From the NCBI GenBank assembly GCA_021811275.1, contig JAJZPI010000017.1, positions 1-36,377 on the forward strand: 36,377 nt of DNA, written 5' to 3'. This stretch comes from Deltaproteobacteria bacterium. Its GTDB lineage: Bacteria > Desulfobacterota > Desulfarculia > Desulfarculales > Desulfarculaceae. Shown here in pieces: positions 24,148-30,680 of this stretch. The translations under genes were made by a program, and so were the position numbers. A model generated the notes under the pieces. It was not told the origin of the DNA, searched no databases, and was given only the letters and a program-made list of their open reading frames with translations. Position 1 is the stretch's first letter. Each line of letters starts with the position of its first letter.

Positions 24148-24744
24148 CTAAGCACTTGGGCCAAAAGTAATCCGGGGAAGGGGGGAGAGGCGGTTTTCGA
24201 TAGCCTTTACCCTTCTAGCAATTTCGTGAAATGTCCCCTTGTCGATCTTGGTAGCTGATAGGACTCTGGCGGTTATATAAAACATTTCATTATGATTAGC
24301 TGTCGTGTATTCTTCCAATATTTTTAACAAGTCCCTAATAAGCATTTTTCTCCAGAATATATCTTTACCTGGCGAAGTTTCAGCACTTATGAATTTAGCA
24401 GCCGATTTTGTGTTTTCTTCTGCCAATTCTTCGGCAACGCAATTACTAATGTCCTGGTCGATCATGTAAAGATAAATGCGCCCTGCTAACCTGGCACAAA
24501 GTTCCTTGATGACTCTATCTAACTCATGGGCTTCTAGATTTACTGCTTTATATGGAGAGCTTCTTTTGTACATTTTCCACGTAAAGACAGGATGCCACCT
24601 TGAATAATGTCGAGGCCGCACAGAAGGTCGGCCTGGCACTGCTCTAATTCCCAGAAACAAGCCTCCCCGTCCTTTTTTGCCAAGGGAGGCCATGATAATT
24701 TTCGTAAACTCGAAATGCTGATTATGGTCATAGTCTGCTTTCAA
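24148..24744 (-). CDS. hypothetical protein with low GC; 5' end unclear
   Basis: This is a 198-residue leftward frame of unknown function. It is helical in the second half (RVIKELCARLAGRIYLYMIDQ, RDLLKILEEYTTANHNEMFYITARVL) and has no motif that I recognise. GC is visibly lower than the flanks, as expected of recently acquired DNA. The only start codon near the top is TTG at 24744 without a good ribosome site. Yet the frame stays open for 23 more codons upstream with protein-like sequence (KPFDAFLWEGFLKAD) and no start codon before a stop at 24811. The gene may therefore have lost its 5' end. Confidence 0.6.
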   Translation of the reverse strand: MKADYDHNQHFEFTKIIMASLGKKGRGGLFLGIRAVPGRPSVRPRHYSRWHPVFTWKMYKRSSPYKAVNLEAHELDRVIKELCARLAGRIYLYMIDQDISNCVAEELAEENTKSAAKFISAETSPGKDIFWRKMLIRDLLKILEEYTTANHNEMFYITARVLSATKIDKGTFHEIARRVKAIENRLSPLPRITFGPSA

Positions 24745-24818
24745 AAAACCCTCCCAGAGAAATGCGTCAAATGGTTTTATGCAACTCTCCCCGCTGACTC
24801 TTGGGTCCCCCTAGCGGA

Positions 24819-24850
24819 GGGGGTGGGGGGGTGGGTTCCTGGGGGTGGGG
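24819..24850 (+). other. G-rich tract with G-quadruplex potential
   Basis: Runs of 5, 7, 3, 5 and 4 G separated by single T or TTCCT occur on the + strand. They lie between the unknown gene and the integrase 3' end, with a complementary C-rich patch at 24881-24894. No gene spans 24745-24902. Confidence 0.6.
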
Positions 24851-24902
24851 TCGGCTACAAGGGCCTCGCAGCTAGCATGCAACCACCCCCACCCTGCGCG
24901 AA

Positions 24903-26111
24903 CTAGCTCCGTTTCGGCAGGGGCACCACCTTTTCCCTGGGCGGCTGGGTTAGGGCCTCGGCCACCTTTCCGGCCACAAGGTCCGCCGCCTGCTTCAAGG
25001 GGTCATCGGCCAAGTGGCTGTAGCGCTGTGTCGTGCTGGGCTCGCTGTGGCCCAGGACCGCGCCGATTAGGGGCAGGGACAGGCCCGAAGCCGCGCCCAT
25101 GCTGGCCCAGGTGTGCCGGAGGTCATGCAGTCGCACCGTTTCCAGGCCGGCGGCCTCCCGTACCCTGTGCCAGGTGGTGTTCACGTCAACCAAGTGCCGG
25201 CCCAGTCGCTCGCCGGGCAGGACATAGGGATTGCCTGCGTGGCGGGGCAGGGCTTGCAAGAGTTCCAGCGCAGCCGCGCCCAGGGGAATCATTTTGCGGC
25301 CTGTTTTGCTGTCGGAAAGGAAAATGCAGCTACGCTCCCAATCCAGGTCCGACCAGCGCAGGGTCAGTATTTCCCCGACCCTGGCCCCGGTCAGCAACAA
25401 GAGCCGGATGCAGGCAATGGCCGGCGGGAAGCCCGTCCCTTCATGCTCAGCCTTAATGAGTGAAGCCCCCAAGCGGGCCAGTTCATCCGCCGACAGGTAA
25501 CGCTCCCGCTTGTTCTCCTTGAAGCGCTCCACAAAGCGGCAGGGGTTGCCCAGGGCATCGCCCCTGAGCCCCCAGCGGACCGCCAAGGTCATCATCTTTG
25601 AAAGTACGGCTATGGTGCGGTTGGCCTGTATGGGCGTCTCCTGGCCTATCTTGTGATGCAGGCGGGCTACATCCGCACGGGTCACGGCTTCAACCTGCTT
25701 GCTGCCCAGGGCGGGCAATATAAAGCGCTCAATCAACCGCTGGTCTCTGAATATGCTGGCCGGCTTTTTCTTGGCCCTGGCGTGTTCGGCCAGGTAGCGA
25801 TTAGCCAAGTCCTTAACCGTGGGGGCTTGCCGCCCCTGGGCCTTGGCTTCGGCAGGGTCCGCACCCTTGGAAACGTCCGCCAGCATTTGGCGTGCGAGCT
25901 TGCGGGCCTCGTCTGGAGTGAGCCGGCCATAGGTCCCGACCGTGACCCTCCGACTCCTGCCCTGGGCGCGGTATTGGATACAGAAGGACTTGACCCCTGA
26001 GGGCTTCACCCTGAGCCCATACCCTGGCAGGTCATCATCCCAAAGCACCAAGTCGCCCCCGCCGGGAGCTGGCTGTAGGGAGTCAATAAGGCGCTTGGTA
26101 AGCTTGGCCAT
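24903..26111 (-). CDS. tyrosine recombinase (P4-type integrase)
   Basis: This is a 402-residue integrase of the kind that uses tRNA genes. The N-terminal arm-binding domain (DUF4102-like: GYGLRVKPSGVKSFCIQYR, about 30-100) is followed by a core-binding domain and the catalytic domain. The catalytic residues are R244 (TGARVGEI), H329 and R332 (HDLRHTW), H355 (LGHSEPSTTQRYSHL) and nucleophile Y364. All are intact. It would act on the tRNA-Leu att sites. Its promoter region overlaps the right-hand arm-type repeats, so self-repression is likely. The ATG is at 26111. Confidence 0.95.
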   Translation of the reverse strand: MAKLTKRLIDSLQPAPGGGDLVLWDDDLPGYGLRVKPSGVKSFCIQYRAQGRSRRVTVGTYGRLTPDEARKLARQMLADVSKGADPAEAKAQGRQAPTVKDLANRYLAEHARAKKKPASIFRDQRLIERFILPALGSKQVEAVTRADVARLHHKIGQETPIQANRTIAVLSKMMTLAVRWGLRGDALGNPCRFVERFKENKRERYLSADELARLGASLIKAEHEGTGFPPAIACIRLLLLTGARVGEILTLRWSDLDWERSCIFLSDSKTGRKMIPLGAAALELLQALPRHAGNPYVLPGERLGRHLVDVNTTWHRVREAAGLETVRLHDLRHTWASMGAASGLSLPLIGAVLGHSEPSTTQRYSHLADDPLKQAADLVAGKVAEALTQPPREKVVPLPKRS

Positions 26112-26129
26112 GAAAAGTCCCCCGAGTTT

Positions 26130-26160
26130 CGGGTAAGCATCAGGTAAGCACGGGTAAGCG
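26130..26160 (+). repeat. right arm-type integrase repeats
   Basis: CGGGTAAGCA (26130-26139), CAGGTAAGCA (26141-26150) and CGGGTAAGCG (26151-26160) are direct repeats just upstream of the integrase start. They match the left-end cluster. Confidence 0.7.
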
Positions 26161-26192
26161 TAACTAGTGTGATTTTAGCGTAACTGGTGTGA
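26157..26192 (+). repeat. 20-bp-period direct repeat near attR
   Basis: AGCGTAACTAGTGTGA (26157-26172) and AGCGTAACTGGTGTGA (26177-26192) differ at one base. They lie between the integrase promoter and attR and may bind integrase or an excisionase. Confidence 0.55.
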
Positions 26193-26248
26193 CTGTTTCA
26201 AGCTTTATTTATGCGATGAAAAGAAGGCTAGCGCAAAATGGAGTACAT

Positions 26249-26258
26249 CGGGTAAGCA
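26249..26258 (+). repeat. arm-type repeat close to attR
   Basis: CGGGTAAGCA, preceded by AT as at the left end, occurs 10 bp before the right att core. It is the sixth copy of the integrase-associated motif. Confidence 0.6.
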
Positions 26259-26268
26259 TGACTTCTGA

Positions 26269-26327
26269 GACTTAAAATCCCCAGCCCGAACAGGGCGTGC
26301 GGGTTCGACTCCCGCCCCAGGCACCAA
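26269..26327 (+). repeat. right attachment site, tRNA-Leu 3' fragment
   Basis: It repeats the anticodon-loop to variable-arm block (26269-26284) and T arm to CCA block (26296-26327) of tRNA-Leu. It has no 5' half, so it is not a functional tRNA. Its variable arm reads GCCC-GAACA-GGGC, still able to pair. Confidence 0.92.
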
Positions 26328-26393
26328 GAATACCCGCTCGTCACATGTTGCTGCGGCAACCATATGGAATCTGGCTTGTCTGCGGTGAGGGCA

Positions 26394-26423
26394 TAAAAGA
26401 ACTGGCCCCCTTGCGGGGGCCAG
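26394..26423 (-). terminator. terminator of the GSDYEN-repeat gene
   Basis: CTGGCCCCC (26402-26410) and GGGGGCCAG (26415-26423) form a perfect 9-bp stem with a 4-nt loop. On the minus strand it is followed by TTCTTTTA. Confidence 0.75.
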
Positions 26424-26448
26424 TCGGTGTTCTACCAGGTAAGCTTGG

Positions 26449-26766
26449 TTACCTGCCGTTTTCGTAGTCAGAGCCGATCACCGGCCCCAGGCGCTCGCCA
26501 CGGTCGGCAAGGCTCTGCTCAACCAGGAGCCGCCCGCCCTTGGCGCCCTCGGGCAGGACTATGGTGTGGTTTTCAAAGTCGGAGCCATTGGCCACGGCCT
26601 GAAGATGGAAGCCCGCGGGCAGCCTCACCCCGATGGCGGCCTCGGGGATCACGCCGTTCTCATAATCGCTGCCGTTCCACTCACGAGCCATACCCATGGT
26701 GCCCAGGGCCAAGGTCAGGGCCAGGGCCAAGGTGAGCCCGCTTAATATTCTTGCAGTGGCGTTCAT
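26449..26766 (-). CDS. small exported protein with GSD(Y/F)EN repeats
   Basis: This is a 105-residue protein with a signal peptide (MNATARILSGLTLALALTLA, cleavage probably after GMA near residue 27). The mature part has three copies of GSD(Y/F)EN: WNGSDYENG right after the signal, NGSDFENHTI in the middle and IGSDYENGR at the C-terminus. No function is known to me; acidic plus aromatic motifs could bind Ca2+ or a partner. I chose the ATG at 26766, which starts the signal peptide; the frame is open to 26838. It lies just outside attR and ends at a strong terminator. Confidence 0.75.
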   Translation of the reverse strand: MNATARILSGLTLALALTLALGTMGMAREWNGSDYENGVIPEAAIGVRLPAGFHLQAVANGSDFENHTIVLPEGAKGGRLLVEQSLADRGERLGPVIGSDYENGR

Positions 26767-26839
26767 GATGTCCCATCCTCTCTGCTTTATATCAAAGCTG
26801 AACCGCTTGTCGTTCGTTTGCATACTCTTGTGAATCATC

Positions 26840-27440
26840 CATGTTGCGCCCTAAGCATCAGCAATAATGCTGCCAATAAATATTTATTACATTTTTTCAA
26901 TTGGTTACTCAGCTTGGCCTGAGCAGGGGGGCCCGCACCAAGCCAGCAATCAGCCTAAAATAGGACCTCCTACTCCAAAATGGAGCCCAACGCCGGAATC
27001 AATTTTTATATAGTATTTTAGTAGGCCTTGCTGGCGAAGACGCCCCTCTTTGATATTTCTGAATTCCATTCCGGAAGATTGATACCAATTAGCGTTCCAA
27101 TAAGTAGTTTGAACGTTTATTGGCATGCGGGCCATGGATCCGCACCCAGCCAACAAGTTGGCTGGGGACCCCGGGGGATGGCCCGCCGAGCGCGCAAGCG
27201 CTCGCGAGGTAGGACAAAACCGGGGGGCTCCGCAAAGCTTGCTTTGTGGGGTCGAACCACGCTTTGGCCCTGCCGATGGGCGATCAAAGCCATGGATGGC
27301 TTTGATCGCATATTTGGTACGAGGCCCCGCCGTCGCGACTCCGGCTGGCAAAAGATGGAGCCAAGGCCGCCGCGGCGGGCAACAAGGCGGCCGGAGCCCC
27401 GCTTGAGGCTTGCCGCGCCTTATCCGGCTGGCATACCATT
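26840..27440. other. long intergenic region with a cluster of four hairpins
   Basis: No convincing gene lies between 26767 and 27581. The first part (26840-27120) is AT-rich and has small palindromes (e.g. CCAATAA/TTATTGG). 27145-27308 has four stems: 10 bp (27145-27154 with 27157-27166), 7 bp with a GCAA loop (27187-27204), 8 bp (27231-27248) and a perfect 12 bp (CGATCAAAGCCA, 27281-27292, with 27297-27308). A weak promoter (TTGCCG 27410-27415, TACCAT 27434-27439) may serve the kinase. The hairpin cluster could be a dispersed repeat or a structured RNA. Confidence 0.55.
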
Positions 27441-27581
27441 AGGATGAACGAATCAACGCTGGACGCAGTCCTAGTCATCAGGGAGGCAGACACGTGCCCA
27501 CTGCGGCCACCCTGGCCGGCCCCCGAACCGCAACCCTGCCGCCGCTCCCCCCGCCAGCCGCGCGCCCGGAGGACGCAGCTC

Positions 27582-30500
27582 ATGTTCCGCAGCATTAAGC
27601 ACCGCTTCGCCCTGGTGGTGGCCATCATGCTGATCCTGTCGGTGGTCAGCTATCTGGAGGTAGCCTACTTCGTGGGCCGCCTCTCCGACACCATCGACCA
27701 CGCCGAGCGCTCCGAGCAACTGGGGGTTCGAATCCACACCTTGGGTCGGCTGCTCTGGGAGGCCCGCTTCTGGCAAAACGAGGTCACCCGCGACCCCAAC
27801 CAGGAGGGCGAGGTACGCTTCCGGGAGCTGCTGGCCAGGATGGAGACCGACACCACCGCAGCCGCCGACGACGCCGAGGTACTCAGCCCGGTACTGCCCG
27901 AACCCGCCAAACAGGTGGGCAACATCCTCGCCATGCTGGAGAGCTACCGCCTGGGTTTCGACTACCTCCACCGGCTGCACAACCGCCAGCAAGTCTTTCA
28001 GGCCAACCTGGTCTTCAATTTCTGGGATCTATCCCGCCAAATCCAACGCCAGGGTTCGCTGGATCTGCTGCGGCTGGTCATGGAGATCGATCAGACCCGC
28101 AGGTCCTACCTGGAGCTTCACGCCGAACACCAGTATCTCGCCCTGAAGGCCGATCTGGCCCGCCTAGAGAGGGACTGGCAAGCACTGGGGACTCTCTCGC
28201 CGGAGATGAATATCCGCCTGGCCAATCTGCGTTCGAATCTGGACGGGGAGCGCGGCCTGAACCTGGAGATCAAGCTGGTAGGCAAACGCTTCGAGGAGAT
28301 CACCGCCCAGCTCACTTCCACCATCGAGGACCTCACCTCCAAGGCCCACCGCCTTTCCGGAATCCAGCACCGCGAGGCCGGGGCCTTGCAGGAAAGCCTG
28401 CCGCGGGTCTTCCTGATATCGGGCCTGGCTGGGGTGGCCGTTCTGCTCATCCTCATGGCCTATCTGGCCAACAACATCATCAAGCCCGTGGGAGAGCTTT
28501 CCCGGGTGGCCCGGCTGGTGGAATCCGGGCAGCGCGAGACCCGGGCCTCCAGCAGGGGGCAGGACGAGATGGCCGGCCTTATCCAGTCATTCAACGCCAT
28601 GCTGGACACCATCGACGACAACAACCAAAGGCTGATCGCCTACCAGAGCGGGCTGGAAAGCCTTGTGGCCGAACGCACCCGCGAGTTGGCCGCATCGGAG
28701 GGGAGGCTGCGCGGGCTGGTGGAGAGCGCCCGCGACGGCTTGCTCATGATAGACGGCCAGGAACGTCTGGACCCTCTCAATCCGGTCTGCGCCCTTCTGA
28801 CCGGCTACCAGCCGGGGCAGGCTGGGCGGCTGCTATTGAGCGACATCGTCCACCCCGAGGATTGGCCGGTGGTTCAGGACCACCTCCGCAGAATGAGGCC
28901 TTCGCCCCAGCCCGGTCTGGCCGCCGCCCCGCCGCTGGAGTTCCGCCTCAAGCGGGCCGACGGCTCCTGGCTGGAGATGGAGGCTACCTTCAGCCCCCTG
29001 GGACTCGCCTCGGACAAAGGCGAGTTCCTGGCCGTGCTGCGCGACATCAGCTGGCGCAAGCGGGCCGAAAAGGTGCTGCGCGACAGCGAGGAGCGCTACC
29101 GCTGGCTGATCGAACAGGCTGGGGTCGGCCATTTCGTGGCCGACGGCCAGAGCCTGCGCCTGGTCTTCCTGAACCGCGCCTTCTGCGAGATGTTCGGAGT
29201 CAGCCTTGAGCACGGATTGGGCCTCTCCCTGCCTCAGCTCCTGGCCCCCGAGGAGCAGGAGCGGGTACGGCACGACATGGAGCAGAGGGCCAAGGGGGAG
29301 AAGCTCCCGGACCTGGTGCGCTACCGGGTCCAGCGTGTCGACGGCAGCTCCTTCCTGGCCGAGATCATGGTCAACCTGGTGGACTTTCACGGCCGGCCCG
29401 CGCTGCAAGGCGTGCTGCGCGACGTCACCGAGCAGACCCGCCGCGAACAGCAGCGCACCCGCCTGGGCAAGCTGGAGGCCATCGGCACCCTGGCCGGCGG
29501 CATAGCCCACGACTTCAACAACTTCCTCGCCGGCATCCTGGGCAACCTGAACTTGGCCCGCCTCTTGAGCGAGCGCGGCCAGGACTGGCGGCGGGCCCTG
29601 GCCGCCGCCGAGACCACCACCGAGCGCGCCGCCCAGATGACCAGCCAGCTACTGACCTTCGCCAAGGGGGGCCAGCCCGCCCTGGAGCCGGTGGACATCG
29701 CGCGCCTGGTCAACGAAGCGGTGGACATCGCCCTGGGCAAGGATCCCCAGGTCTCCTGCCGCCGCAGGTTCTCCCCGGACCTCCTGGCGGCCCGCGCCGA
29801 CCGCGCCCAGATCATGCAGGTGCTCACCAACCTGCTCATCAACGCCCGCCAAGCCATGTCCCGGGGGGGCGAGATCGTCATCGGGGCGGAAAATGTCAGC
29901 CTCGGCCAGGCCAACGCGGTCGGACTGCTGCCGGCCGGGGACTACCTCCGGCTCACGGTGGCCGACCAGGGTCCGGGCATCGCCGCCGAGGACCTGGAGC
30001 GCATCTTCGATCCCTTCTACACCACCAAGAGCGGAGGAACCGGCCTTGGCCTGGCAATTACCCACTCGGTTATCACCCGCCACGGCGGCCATGTCGAGGT
30101 GGCCTCCGAGCCCGGCCGAGGCGCGATCTTCACGATCTACCTGCCGGCCACGGACGAGTGGCCCCCACAGACCAAGCTGAACCGCCAGGAGCTGACCACG
30201 GGCCAGGGCCGGGTGCTCATGGTGGATGACGAGGAGGCCATCCGCACCTTCACCGCCGAAGTTCTGAAGGTGGCCGGCTACCAGGCCGCGACCTATCCCA
30301 GCTTCCGTGAGGGGCTCGAGGCCCTGCGCCGGGCCAGGGACGAGGGCCGGCCCTTCGAACTGGTCATCTTCGACCTGTCGGTGCCCGGCGACATCAACGG
30401 AGCCGAGGCGATCAGGCGGGCGCGAGAAATCGACCCGCGCATCAAGGCCGTGGTGGCCAGCGGCTACAGCGACCTGGACCTTCTGGCCGACCCCGCCAAG

Positions 30501-30632
30501 TACGGCTTCGACGCCGCCTTGCGCAAACCCTTCACCCTGACCCACCTGACCCAGGTCCTGGCCGAGGTCAGCGAAGGGCTGGCCGTCCCCGGCCTGGCCG
30601 GCTCGGGCGGCGCGCCGGGCGTATCGGCCTAG
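27582..30632 (+). CDS. hybrid sensor histidine kinase with two PAS domains and a receiver
   Basis: This is a 1016-residue membrane sensor kinase. TM1 (about 9-30) and TM2 (about 277-300) bracket a long helical extracytoplasmic domain. It is followed by HAMP (KPVGELSRVARLVESG), PAS1 (from about 370, RGLVESARDGLLMID), PAS2 (from about 500, RYRWLIEQAGVGHFVAD), the phospho-acceptor His643 (GGIAHDFNNFLAGILGNL), an ATPase domain (NLLINARQAM, DQGPGIAAEDLERIFDPFYTTK, GTGLGLAI) and a C-terminal receiver with phospho-Asp931 (VIFDLSVPG). It lacks its own output domain, so a separate regulator is expected elsewhere. The ATG at 27582 has GGAGG 9 nt upstream; the frame is open from 27444. Confidence 0.93.
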   Translation: MFRSIKHRFALVVAIMLILSVVSYLEVAYFVGRLSDTIDHAERSEQLGVRIHTLGRLLWEARFWQNEVTRDPNQEGEVRFRELLARMETDTTAAADDAEVLSPVLPEPAKQVGNILAMLESYRLGFDYLHRLHNRQQVFQANLVFNFWDLSRQIQRQGSLDLLRLVMEIDQTRRSYLELHAEHQYLALKADLARLERDWQALGTLSPEMNIRLANLRSNLDGERGLNLEIKLVGKRFEEITAQLTSTIEDLTSKAHRLSGIQHREAGALQESLPRVFLISGLAGVAVLLILMAYLANNIIKPVGELSRVARLVESGQRETRASSRGQDEMAGLIQSFNAMLDTIDDNNQRLIAYQSGLESLVAERTRELAASEGRLRGLVESARDGLLMIDGQERLDPLNPVCALLTGYQPGQAGRLLLSDIVHPEDWPVVQDHLRRMRPSPQPGLAAAPPLEFRLKRADGSWLEMEATFSPLGLASDKGEFLAVLRDISWRKRAEKVLRDSEERYRWLIEQAGVGHFVADGQSLRLVFLNRAFCEMFGVSLEHGLGLSLPQLLAPEEQERVRHDMEQRAKGEKLPDLVRYRVQRVDGSSFLAEIMVNLVDFHGRPALQGVLRDVTEQTRREQQRTRLGKLEAIGTLAGGIAHDFNNFLAGILGNLNLARLLSERGQDWRRALAAAETTTERAAQMTSQLLTFAKGGQPALEPVDIARLVNEAVDIALGKDPQVSCRRRFSPDLLAARADRAQIMQVLTNLLINARQAMSRGGEIVIGAENVSLGQANAVGLLPAGDYLRLTVADQGPGIAAEDLERIFDPFYTTKSGGTGLGLAITHSVITRHGGHVEVASEPGRGAIFTIYLPATDEWPPQTKLNRQELTTGQGRVLMVDDEEAIRTFTAEVLKVAGYQAATYPSFREGLEALRRARDEGRPFELVIFDLSVPGDINGAEAIRRAREIDPRIKAVVASGYSDLDLLADPAKYGFDAALRKPFTLTHLTQVLAEVSEGLAVPGLAGSGGAPGVSA

Positions 30633-30680
30633 GTTTCCGAGAGGATCATCGCCATCTGGTGGGGAGGTGGGCCCGGAAGG

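Larger units (their letters stand above)
20898..26327. mobile_element. tRNA-Leu-integrated element, about 5.37 kb, with iteron-type replication module
   Basis: Both ends carry the 3' part of tRNA-Leu. Inside lie arm-type repeats at both ends, a tyrosine integrase, an AlpA-like regulator, a Cys-rich phage-type protein, a winged-helix initiator-like protein with four 22-bp iterons, a PC4-type ssDNA-binding protein, a 43-codon ORF, one unknown gene and two exported small proteins. No conjugation, capsid or packaging gene is visible. The order int-alpA-rep-ori is like Gram-negative phage-inducible islands; an integrative plasmid is the main alternative. The presence of an element is nearly certain; its class is inferred. 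Confidence 0.92.

Noticed and set aside
26269-26327. Second tRNA-Leu gene
   Set aside because: Only the anticodon-to-3' part is present, with no acceptor 5' strand or D arm; it is the attR copy.
27028-27447. 139-codon rightward frame in the hairpin-rich intergenic region
   Set aside because: Arg/Pro-rich, no ribosome site, and the bases form perfect stem-loops; coding is unlikely.
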